A model generated the notes under the pieces. It ran no database searches. It was not told where the DNA came from and was given only the letters and a program-made list of their open reading frames with translations. Below, in pieces: positions 1-10,935 of a stretch of 64,000 nucleotides of DNA. The stretch's first letter is position 1, and each line of letters begins with the position of its first letter. Made by a program: the position numbers and the translations under genes. The stretch lies in NCBI GenBank assembly GCA_016858145.1, contig JAEHOE010000027.1:682001-746000 (forward strand), given 5' to 3'. Source of the DNA: Edaphochlamys debaryana (Eukaryota; Chlorophyta; Chlorophyceae; Chlamydomonadales).

Positions 1-1555
1 GGCAGGTCGGAAAAGAAGGCTGTGCAGTCGGTGGTGTAGGGGTGGCGCAGGCTGGACACCAGGGACCTGTGAGGGGGGCAGGGGAGGAGGGAGTGCGAGG
101 AGGGTCAGGGCGCGGGGTCAGGGGAAGGCGAAGGTGCGTGGAGGCTCGCGGTCATGATGGTTGCTCCTATGTCAGCGGTGGGACCCTCTCCAACTAACAT
201 GCCCTTGCCCCCCGCCCCTCGCTCACTCACTCTATGTACTCCTTGTAATCCACGCTCTGTGTCCCGCACTGTAGCCGTACGGCAAAGTACGACAGCACCT
301 CGTCTGCGCCAGCATCCGTCGTAGTCATTGTGTCGTTGCCCATCATGTGCTCCACTAGGACGAGCATCTTCTGGATGTCGCCAACCGTTTCCGCCATGAG
401 CTGAGATAGCACACACGTGCGCAATTACATGCGGGTGTCGTAGAAGACGGGACACGGGAGGTGGTGTAAGTTGTGATTTCAGGGTCATGTGGGCAGCATA
501 GGAGCACGGCGAGAGAGTAGAGAGAGTGGCGCGGCCTGTACCTGTGAGCTCAAGCACGCCCGCCGTCCGTACCTTGCAGTACGGCTGGCGGTCAGCGACG
601 TCCCCGTTTCCCGCATCCTTCCAGACCTTGGCGGCATCTACCCATCTGCGGGGGGTGTTGAGGAGTGTGCGTGGGCGGCGGCGGGGCGGTTGCATGCGGA
701 CCCCGGGTACCCAGCAGGTGCCGGCAATGAGGTGTTTCTGCGTACCTACCTTCGTGGTTAGTTCCTACCCACTGAAGCTGGTTCACCTCAACCACTGCAA
801 CGAAAAACTTCGACCCAGCCCGGCCCTGATGAGCTGCCCCATGCTTTGCGTGCCGGCCTGACGAGAGCCAAGGCATGGCACGCACGGTGCACCGTTCGTT
901 GCTGCTCGCTGCTGCCTAGCTAGATAGCCGCCTTGCCCATCCGGGTAGGTAGAGCTCACCGCATGTATGCACGTACGCCTGTTAGCTCACCAAGCGGACA
1001 TACATGCGCTCTAGCTAGCTAACTTTCCCAAACTGCTGTGGCATGCAGGGTTACAGCGGTTACGCACATGCATGCCTCGTCCCCCTTGTCTCCCCGGGGC
1101 GGGCGGGGCCCGCCCTGCCTCGCTCTCACTCCCCTTTTCCCCTTCACCCCCTCCCGCCAGCCCAACTCCAACCAGAGCCTCCCTGCCCTTCCCCGCCCAA
1201 CCCCCTCCGCCCACCTGGTCTCCAGCGGGGAGGGCACGTATCGCCGCTCCAACACCGTGCAAGGACTTCCTTGCCTCGACAACAGCTTGTTGCTACCCTG
1301 GCTTCGACTACCGGCAGCCGAGGCCGCAAGGCCCCGCGCCGCGGTGTACTGAAGCTGGCCGCCAACACTCAGGACAACAAACAGGAATAAGGGTGATGAC
1401 CAGCGGCGTCGTCCAAGTGTCGATGCAGTAGATGCAGTTCGCCTCCATCGCGCGGCGGAACTCCTAACGACAGCAGCGAGAGCCATCAGCACGCCCAAGG
1501 CTTCGAGCATTTGCCTCGGCGAGGCTGTAAAGGGAGTGGCCCTGTTAACTAGCAA
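1..1555 (-). CDS. Algal methyltransferase-like membrane protein, tandem copy 1 (3' part off window)
   Basis: Partial gene; its 3' end lies beyond position 1. Exons on the minus strand: 1555-1215, 645-573, 400-231, 66-<1; the phases join (2, 0, 2). The first exon encodes about 113 residues with a hydrophobic stretch (LFLFVVLSVGG) after basic residues, which looks like a type II signal anchor and would put the rest in the secretory lumen. It ends in the family motif RRYVPSPLETR, followed by WVDAAKVWKDAGNGD across the splice. Exon 3 carries LMAETVGDIQKMLVL and exon 4 SLVSSLRHPYTTDCTAF. All four exons align with the complete neighbour at 3742-7885, with the same splice phases. The function is inferred from that paralogue. 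The catalytic part is not in the window, so I cannot say whether this copy is intact. Confidence 0.7.
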
Positions 1556-3741
1556 GTCAAATGCTGAGGGTGGATGGCAATTTGCATAAATCTTGGCAGC
1601 GGGCTGGCGCGGAAGTAGCAGAGCTCAGGGAAGGCTCCTAGATATGCTGCGTTGGTCCTGAAAGACTGCGGGCCTGGGAACCGGGTGTAAGGTAGTGTTC
1701 CGTGGCAACCGCCCTCCCGATCCGTAGGCGCCTGCAATAATAAATCGTGGCGTCTACCAAGTCCTTTAACACAATCTACTGCGTAGACAACGAGTGGCCT
1801 TGTTCTCTGCCCGTGCGCGCCACGCCACGCCAAGCCCTATTAACCCCCAGCTACGGCTCGCCCATAACCGATGGTGTGTTGATGCTGGGCCTACCGTGCT
1901 TGAAGAGTGCAGAGTTCTGCTTTGTATGTACTACCCAGGACGGGTGGCTTCGAGGCGTGCGGAGTTTGTACTGGAGGCCGAGGGGTCGGGGCCGCGCAGC
2001 TTGCCAAAGTCCCTGGCCGGCCCCGCTCTGCTCTTGTTAACGTAGTGCGCATTGGTTTGCTACAGTTACTTGATTCCTCCCGTCACTTTGGGTCTGGACT
2101 CGGTTCCTGCATCGCGCTGTTTTGAATACGCGGGTGCAGCAGGTGCTATCTGTCGCGCTTGCGCAACTCTACAGCAGTCGCGACTTGTGGCATCCTTTGG
2201 GACCTGTGAGCGATGAGTAACCTATAACCGGCCCACCCACCCCTCGACCAGCACGGGGCCCCCCCGCGACCGGGACCCGAATCCCTGACTAGCGACTACT
2301 GTCGTACTTACGGCCACTAAACACATCCCGGGTCCCTGCCTTCATACACATTCAAGCTCACACCAATTGAAAGACAATGAACTCATGTTGATCAAGAGAG
2401 GGTCGATGGACGATGGGGCCCAAATTTATCCGGCGGGATGCGCGGGACGGTCAGCACGGACCACCCCGTCTGGGGCTTCACCCGGAGTCGAAAGACCCCC
2501 CCAAGACACGAGCGAAACACAGGGGGGGGGCAGGAAGTGTAAAAAATACACCACGCTTTAACTTTGGAGAGCTCGACAAGAGGAGCCCAAATCCGCTTTC
2601 AGAATGAAAATCGAGGTTCTAGGAAAAAAGTTATGAGCCCTCAAAGTTGGGGGGGGGGAGGGGTCCCGAACTTTTGTACAGCTCCCGTCCGAACTTTTGT
2701 CACAGCGGTCTGACGCAGCCCAAGGGCCCTTTCCTTGCGTAAACGCGTGGTATCAAGCAGAGGCTGAACCTTGGGTGTGCCTGAGCACCACCGACCATAG
2801 GGATGGTGGTCGAAGGGTGGCTGCGGGTGCCACATGTCGGCATGTCCGCGCGTGGGACACGTCACGACCGGCACTGCCACCGCTGCTAGACGTCCGGGTG
2901 TACTATTATGACCGTAGCTCATCATATAGGAGGCCTAGGGCATGAATAGCGCGGATGCAAGGTACCGGAGAGTGGTCCATGGACGCGGGGATGGTCAATG
3001 GACAGGACCCAAGCCTCATCGACGCTTCCGGTTCAAGCGCAAGGCGGTAGCGCACAAGAAGCGCAGCCGATTGGCACAAAAGTCGAGGGAACGAAACGGG
3101 TTACATTATGGCCATGTACGGCAGTGTGTGCAGTGTACGGCGAGGGGGGGGGGTCGGGGGGGTCCGAACTTTTGTGGGGTGGTGTATGGAACTAATGTTT
3201 TTACCCCCCCCCTGCGAAACACCCCGTAGAGCGATGATTATGCTGCTGCTGGTCAGGTGCCGTAAGGTGCGGGTACTCAGCTCGGTCGAGTCCACGCTCG
3301 TCCGAACGATCAGGCACAACACCTGCTGTGCATGCACTAGTGCACTTCAGCCCGCTGAGCTCCACGCCCACGGCAGCTCCACGTTGCGCGTACGTCCTTG
3401 GCCCCACCCTGCCCCACTCATCCCCATTGCACTGGCGGCTGGCGGCGCGTTGCATTGAACTCAGTATAAGGACTCCCATGTTATCCATGGGCACTGGCAC
3501 CCCCTGCATGCCTCGGCCTCGTGCTGCCTACCTTGTGCCGCCGCCTGCCCCGAAACTCAGTGCCCCTTTCCCAATATGCATCCTCACGTCAGCACCCCCG
3601 ACCACCACCAACCGAGCACGCACAATCGCCCATCCACCTGGGTTCGTTCATGGCTTCATTCCCTCATGCATTGACCTACCAGAAGATCAAACGAACCAAC
3701 CGCATTACCCGCCGCGCTCCTGCCACTCCTGGCTGCGCTAT
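1556..3741. other. Intergenic spacer between tandem copies 1 and 2
   Basis: No exon here joins convincingly to a gene. The stretch holds G-runs and two or three copies of the word CCGAACTTTTGT (near 2668, 2687 and 3165), each close to a long run of G. The reading frames have no recognisable protein. A short basic peptide frame on the plus strand at 2942-3229 is Arg/Lys-rich but unsupported. Confidence 0.4.
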
Positions 3742-6700
3742 CTACTGCCAGCCGTGGCTCCGTACCCCCAGGTAGCGAAGCTTCTGGAAGGTGCGCAGTG
3801 CGTCGAACAGAAAGGCGGTTCGGTCCACCCTCCCCATCCAGCAGCAGTCCTGACCGAGGGCAGGGGAGGGAAGGGGGCCAGGAGGGAGTGGCAAGGGAGA
3901 AGAGGCCGGGCGAGAGATGACAAGGAGGGAGTCGAGCGGACACAAGGAGCGCGAGCGCGCGAGGGGCATCAGGATGGCAGGAACGGGAACGGAGGTTCGT
4001 TGGAGACTGCACACGGCTTCCCGGTAACCGAGGTGTCAACGCGCACTCGCTCCTCCGAGGTGCAGGTAGGGGCCGAATGGCGCTCTCTCGTTCCCTGGGG
4101 CCCTTCCTTGCCCCTGTACAGGAGGCCCTAGAACCCTAACCCCTTTGCACGGCCAAGCCACTCTAATGGCGCACCGGAAGGAGCACTCGTGCCCCACAGC
4201 CCCCAGCCACCTTGAGTTGGGCCCGACCCACCCACCCCGAGTGGTGCAAAGACGACTAGGTGCTACTGCCCCTCTGCCCGTGCTCTTGATTGGCAGAAAG
4301 CGCTTCAGCTCCAGGCCCACACTTTCAGCCCTGCCCATCAATCGCACCTGCATGGGCCGGAACCGGAAGTGCTCCTCCCAGAACAGCTCGTCGATCAGTT
4401 GGGCGTAGACGGAGCGGTTGGGCCTGCCTGGGCCCTCGCCAATGATGGCGGCAATCCAATCTGACTCCGTGTACGGCATGTCGATGTCGATCTGGGTCGG
4501 GAGGGGAGGGGGAATGGGGGCGTGGAGGGCGCGGTTGGGGGTGGAGAGGGCCCGTCGGCAGGCTAAAGGGCCGGGGCGAGGGGGCGTCCCCATCTGGGTC
4601 AGGACCGCAGATGGAAGTCGGAGGCGGAAAGGGGGTCGCGTGGTCACAGGCAGGGCAAGGAAGGGTCGGGGACCGGGTTGCGGCGGACCGGAGGCATGTG
4701 GCACCTAAGGGCAAGCAGGCCAGGCCTGGGACCACGCCCAGGCCCACCCGGGCCCGCCCGCGCCCACCCGTCAGATCAACAACTCCTCCTTTCGTACGAC
4801 GCCGTACTGTACGGCGCACCTTGATCGACACGAAGTCTTCCGGCTTGGCCAGCTTGGTCAGCACGTTTAGGATGTTGCGCCCGTCCCCGATGTCCGCGGG
4901 TACGGGCACGTTGTAGAAGGTAAAGGCTGGGAAGTACTCGGAGGGAACGCCGCGGACCAGGAAGGATCCTGCGGTACGGATGTACGGCAGGATCAGCGGT
5001 ATCGGGGTGGTTGTACGGCACCATCAGGCAAGGGGATGGTGTGGACAACAGGAGGCAGGGAAGCACTTGGCACCGTCTGCCTCACGTCTGCCTATGCCAC
5101 ACCCCTTCCGACGCTCGCTCGGTCTCGGCCCCCAAACTCCTTCCACCCTTCCCCCGCTGCGCCCGTCGCACTCTGTCTTAGCAAGTGATGCACGCTTTCG
5201 GCCCGTCGAGCAGCAGTCATGAGCAAATGTCCTGTGTTGGCGACTGCAGACCTAACCCCGAGTAGTCTCTGCCATCCAGACCCACCCGTGGATCGTTTTG
5301 CCTCCCAGTAGATTGCTCGGTCCAGCTTGAGCCCTCGTTGCTTGTACGTGTCGGCGACCCAGAATTGGTTGCGGTTGCGCTGTGGGGTGGAGGGGTGAGT
5401 GAGGGGTCGGGGGAGTGGGGCGGAGGGTGGAGTGGGGCGGAGGGCGGAGAGGGGAGGAGGGGGGCGCGTGGGTGTTGGGAGGACCATGGGGTGGGCTGGG
5501 CGCTGGGGATTGTCATCGAGGTTGGAAACCGGTCCAGCTGGGGTTCATCCGGCCCGCGGACAGAAACATCCGTCTCCATGGCCAGACCCTACTGCTCGCG
5601 AGCCAGCCTTTGCTTCAATCGTACAGCGTACGCCCGCACACAGCATGTGTACGGCACCCAACACCCAGACGCGGGATCCCGACCCGCGGGCCCCATCACT
5701 CACGAACCATCCGACTCCAGCTCCGGCGTCTAGGTAGAAGCTGGGCCGGGAGGGGTGGGAGAATCTCGGGGGCACAAAAACTAGGGTCCAATGCTTTACA
5801 TACCGCCCGCAACCCGCACCCTCAGGTGTCGCCTCCAAAACCCCTGAGCCTATGCCGGCCGCCCCCCTCCTTACCCTCCCGTGTGCTGTCGGTTCCGTTA
5901 CCCCAGCTTCCTGGCGCACGGCTGCCCCGCCATCAGTCGGGCTTACTCGTCGCCCGTGTGTGGCAACGGGATCCTCTGAATCCCGCCCCCCGCTCTCACT
6001 TGTTCCGGGGTGCTGCAAATGCCCCCTGCCGCGCTGCCAAGAGCATGTAGGAGTCGTTAAATATGTCCATGGGCGGGGGCAGGCGGGGGACGAAGGCTGT
6101 ACAGTTGGTGGTGTACGGGTGGCGCAGGCTGGATACGAGGGACCTGTGAGGGGGGCAGGGGGGGAGGGAGTGGGAGGAGGTCAGGGCGCGGGGATAGGGG
6201 ACGGCGGAGGTGCGTGTTAGGGGCACGCGGACGGTGCTCGCTCCCCCTCTGAGGTTGCGACGGGGCAGGCACGGTTGGGGCCAGCGATTCGGGCGTTGAG
6301 GGCAAGCGTGATCAATCTGAGGCAAGCAGTGCAGTTGAAGGCCGGCCATCCGTTCCCATGTTGTTCCTTGCTGCACGGCCCCGCGCTCACTCTATGTACT
6401 CCTTGTGCTCCACACTCTGTGTACCGCACTGCAGCCGTACGGCAAAGTACGACAGCACCTTGTCCGCGTCAGCATCCGTTGTGGTCATCGTGTCGTTCCT
6501 CATCATGTGCTCCACTAAGACGAGCATCTTCTGGATGTCGCCAACCGTTTCCGCCATGAGCTGAGATGGTTTCGATGTGTGCATTCATCATTAGAAGAGA
6601 AGTACGCACCGAACGAGATCAACCGTCGTCTCATACATGTGATTTGCGCGTGTGAGCGCCTAGCGGGACCGTACCTTGCAGTACGGCTTGAGATCATCGA

Positions 6701-7885
6701 GGTCCCCGTTGTCCGCCTCCTTCCAAACCTTGGCAGCATCTACCCATCTGCAGGGGTTGCTCAGGGCAGGCGGGACGCATGCTTGTGAGCGAGGATGCGT
6801 GGGTGTCGCTTGCAGAGCTAATTAAGCGACAGCTGCGGATCTGTTCAAATGGGTCACAGAGGGCTGGGGAGGTTGAGTCTGCCCTCCCCACGCGAGCCCT
6901 CATGCGGGTTTCAAAGGCCTGGGGAAGCGAGACGACTGAACCCCGCTAATTCCCATCCAAGCTCTTCCGATGGGTCTGGAAACCAGAGGCAAACCAGAGG
7001 CAAACAAACGGGCAGCGGCAACGCATCGCGCGTGGAATGCCCGCCTAACACAGCAGGCGGAGCAGTGACGGTGTGCTGCCTTGACAGCTGCGTCCGCACG
7101 CAACACAGGCGGTCCGAGGAGCGTACAGTATGCGATGCCACGACTCCGCGGCACTGCGCCCCGTTGGCTTAGTAGCCCCGAGGAGCGACGCATGCAGCCC
7201 ATACCGGCAGCGCCATACCCATGCCACGCCGCGCGCCCTCGCCACGCGCTCATCAGCCCTGCTTGCCGGGTCCTTGCTCACCGGGAGGCTTTCCTCGACC
7301 CTTGGATTGGTCGCACTCTTGCCCCCTCCCCCTCCCCGCTCCGTCCTTCCCCTCCCGTAGCCCAGCGCAAGCAACTGGCCAAACAACACTCGCCCTTTGC
7401 AGCTGCACCCGAACCGCAGCTCCAATTGCGCTGCGCTGCATCCAATCCTTGTTAGCAGGGAGCCACCAGTGCTCACCACAGCGGCCGGCTCACTTGTGCG
7501 CTTCCTCGTGCGCTTCCTCCGCTCCCTCACCCGGTGGCTTCCCAGTCCCAGTCCCCTCTTTAGTCCCTGCTCCCTCCTCCACCCGCCCCCCTTTCCCCTC
7601 TCCCAACTCAACTCCAACCCAAAGCTCCCGCCCTTTGCCCCCCGACGCCTACCTGGTCTCCAGCGGCGAGGGCACGTACCGCCGCTCCAACACCGTGCAA
7701 GGCGGTCCCGCTGCTACTGCTGGCGCCTTGCTGGCTCCTCTCATGTAGATCCGAGCCGCTGTGTGCCGCAGCTGATTGCAGAGAAATAGAGCAACGTACA
7801 GGAGGGTTGCTCGCGACCAGCGGCGCCCGCGCGCTCTCGTGGGCTGCCTGCATCGCGCAGGAATTGTCGCGACAGCTGCTGCCAT
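3742..7885 (-). CDS. Algal methyltransferase-like membrane protein, tandem copy 2 (complete)
   Basis: Nine exons on the minus strand: 7885-7653, 6747-6675, 6560-6391, 6143-6000, 5740-5704, 5379-5286, 4968-4820, 4491-4348, 3849-3742; phases close to 383 residues. Residues about 30-50 (LLYVALFLC region) look like a signal anchor, so the product is probably a type II membrane protein with a lumenal domain. The glycine motif YLDAGAGVGWF resembles motif I of FkbM-like SAM-dependent methyltransferases. It is followed by ADTYKQRGLKLDRAIYWEAK, FYNVPV, KPEDFVSIKIDID and LIDELFWEEHF, and the C-terminus is LFDALRTFQKLRYLGVRSH. That series recurs in uncharacterised algal proteins as I remember them; the enzymatic role is inference. 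The start is the first Met after an in-frame stop. It is the only intact member of the local tandem cluster. Confidence 0.75.
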
Positions 7886-8967
7886 CAGCGCGTCTAAAGA
7901 TGCTGGGGCTAGTCAACGTAGTGGTGTCAACACTTGTGGTACGCTCGTGCGACTGCTAGTGCTGGGTGGAGGGAATGCATCATTCTATCGAGCGAGCAAG
8001 TGCAGAGGTCAGGAAGGGCGCATAGGTTTTCGTGGTATTCTTGGAACGCACATGTGATGTGCTCTGGAGCTTGTGTTGTTCGCGGCCCCCACGCGCGCCC
8101 ATACCCGGTCCCCCCGCTTCCCTCCCTTCCCCGGGGGCCTCGGTGCGGACCGCTTTGGTCCCCACTATCTCCCCTCCCCGAGCATAACCTTCAGAATACT
8201 TTGTTGCGCCAAGTCACACTCGATTTCCAGGATATCCATCCGGCATCGCCGCGTCGCGGCCCGTACAACGCAACAGGCTCCCCGCAGCGCCAGAGCAACC
8301 CAGCGCAGTTCACCATCGAGCTATCACGCATACACATCCTGCAAGAACAGCGGCGCCCAAATTGCAGTTGATCCCCGCGCTGTGTACACGCCCCTAACGC
8401 CGAACAACACCCACCATTGTGGAGCAGGGTTCAGGGCCACATCCACAATGCAAGCAATCCACACGTTACAGGTCTGCATCCACGCATGGCATCGGCAGCG
8501 CAGCATCAAATTCCGCTTCCAATCCAGCTCTGCACCGCAAAGACAGGCAGCAAAGCCCGGCCTCAGCTCCCGGCCCCTCCTCCGTCCTCCAGCTTTCCTG
8601 CGAGTCTCAGGTGGCAGATTGACTGTGCAGGAGCCCCCAGGCGTCCTGGCCTTGATTGACGATGATTAAAGGCACAGCGGAATTAGTGGAATAGTACTGA
8701 GGGGGGCTCTACGGGCCCGGCCCTAGCAACGTGGTGTGACGACCGAAAGTCAGTCACGTTGCGTGGGTGTCGGTGTGCAGGTGGCACACCCAGTAGGTGG
8801 CGCTCTCGCTCAACCCCTCCCCTTCTGGAGGCGGTTCCTGCTGTAACCATCGCATCCTCCAGCTACCTTTCAGTGACGGCACTGAGGGGCTCTGGCCCTT
8901 CCCGAGACCCCGACTGACCTCCAAGGGGGACCCTCGTACGTATCGGGGGGTGTACGGCGGCCACGTG
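7886..8967. other. Intergenic spacer between tandem copies 2 and 3
   Basis: I see no supported gene, RNA or repeat. Open frames on both strands are short and lack splice-phase partners. Confidence 0.4.
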
Positions 8968-10611
8968 TCACGGCCACGTGTGCGCCCGGATCCCCAGCTG
9001 TCGGACCTGCCGGAAGGTGCGCATCGAGTCCCACAGCACCACGTCACGATCCACCTGGGCCTGTCGGCAGAAGATCTGGATCCAGATCAAGCGTCATGCA
9101 GGGTGGGCAAGGGTGGTGAGAGTGTCGGGGTGGGGGGAACACTGGGCGTTGGAAAGCGGCGGCTTGGCAGTTGATACGTGTACAGCACATGCACGTGCAC
9201 GCCGGTCCTCCACAAGCGAATAGCGATACGCCTCGAGCTCCCATCACATGCACAGCCCCACCTGCATGGGCATGAAGTTGCAGTGGTGTTCCCAAAACAG
9301 CTCATCCATGAGCGCAGCATAGCAAGGCCTGCCGGGAGCACCGCCTCCATTGTCAGCCCCCACGCCGGCGCCCGCCCCAGTGGCAGCGCCCCTGCTGGCG
9401 TCCGTAGTGGCGCCCCCGGCTGTGGTGGCGGCTGCAGCGGCGCCCAGCAAGGGTTTGAGGATGGTGGAGATCATTTCGACCTCAATGGAGGACGCATGGA
9501 TGTCGATGTGTCAGTAAGGGGTGTGGGTGTGGGAACAGGAGGGTGGGGTTAGAGGCGGTGACGATCTGGGTCGGGAGGGGTCAGGGGTGGGGGAGTGGAG
9601 GGGCCGGGTGGGGCCTCAATAGAGGACACACCAACGTCGACCTGGGTCCCGACGCCTTGCCGCCTGCGGGAGCTCCATCCGTGACTCCCATGCCTCCTTC
9701 CCCTCCGCCTCACCCCTCACAAGCAGACCCCTCATCAACACCCGCTCCACCCACCTCGTCCCCAGCAACGACGGACCCAACGCCGCGATGACGCCGCGCA
9801 AGGGGCAGCCTAGTCCCATCCCCCTCCTCCTCAGTTCCCCCTTTCCCCTTCCCCGTCCTCTCCGCCCCCTGGTCTCCAGCGGCGAGGGCACGTACAGCCG
9901 CTCCTCCACCACACAGGCCGCCTCCTCATGGACCAGGGAGTGGTGGTGCGGCCGGCCGCGGCCCGCGCCCCCGCCCCCGTCACCGCCACCGCCCCGAGCT
10001 CGACCGCGGCCTCTGCCCCGGGCCCTGCGGCGCAGGGGCCTCCAGCCCGCTGCCCCCTGACCCGCCTGTCCAGGCTGACCCTGGCCCTGGGTTTGGGCAT
10101 CATGGCTACTGTGGCCCTGGCCCTGTCCTTGACTGTGCTGTGCGCAGTCGTCCCGTACGGTAAGCTGCGTTGCGTGCTGATCTTCGGCGACACCTCGGCC
10201 GCCAAGGCCGTTGTGCGGCCCGCCCTGCCCGTTCTGTACGGCCCTGAGACGCGGCGCGCGCTGTGCTGCGGCAGCGGACCCGTGGCTGAGCTGCTGTTGG
10301 TGCTGTACGGCATGTGTACGGCCGTCGTCAAGTGGTGGGACGAGCCGGACGTGTCTCGTCCGCGCGCGTCCGCCACGCTCGAGTCGCTGCCCCGGCTCCG
10401 CTTGGCCGAGCCCCGGGCGTCTCAGTTGCCTCGGTGCTTGCGGGCCAGCTGCGCACCAGTCTGGCTGGAGAGGCCTATGAGGGCCAGCACCGACAGGCTG
10501 AGCGCGCGTTGCATCCGGCTTTGCTTGCCGGGGGGCGACGGGGAGATGGATGGCACAGGCGAGCGGCTCACACGTGAGAGCGACCCGCCCCGTTCGGGGA
10601 ATGTGTATCAA
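8968..10611 (-). pseudogene. Tandem copy 3 of the methyltransferase-like family, internally deleted
   Basis: Only the first exon and the last two exons are recognisable. The first-exon frame ends at about 9872 in VVEERLYVPSPLETR, but the donor seen in the other copies (AG|GT) reads AG|GG here. The penultimate exon ends at 9262 with CYAALMDELFWEHHCNF, and the last, 9060-8968, encodes VDRDVVLWDSMRTFRQVRQL then IRAHTWP and a stop. Counterparts of exons 2-7, including the glycine motif and the KPEDFVSIK block, are missing from the 230-400 bp between. The start of the penultimate exon appears twice in decayed form (VDVGVSSIE near 9640, IDIHASSIE near 9505). The absent core and broken donor suggest a pseudogene. 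A 251-residue plus-strand frame with one hydrophobic segment (9928-10683) overlaps the first exon and could be the real product there. Confidence 0.6.
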
Positions 10612-10935
10612 GCTCTGATCGACGGCATGTGCCGATATAGCGGTTCATGCTGCTTTTCTGCGGGGCCCGCGCGCTACACATAAAGGCGCATGAGGGCTTC
10701 GGCTCGCGTGGGCGCTCTGATGCTTTTTTAATGCCCTTTCACGTACTGTCTATCATATAGGCAAAGGAAGAAGGCAGAAGTGTGAAGCGCGCGGGATCGG
10801 TCGGTACGGGCAACGTTTTCGCGAAAAGGCGCGCGAAGGTAGCGCGTCTGGGTTACAGTTGTTAGGCTCCTTCCTATCCTGACGGACTGGCTACCTAAGG
10901 CGCATCGCTGAACCAACAGGAGATCGACCCCCGCC

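Noticed and set aside
9616..10611. 332-codon minus-strand frame read through the first exon of tandem copy 3
   Set aside because: Only the short part ending in the family motif matches the paralogues; the rest is Gln/Arg/Gly-rich shadow sequence and the read-through end matches nothing.
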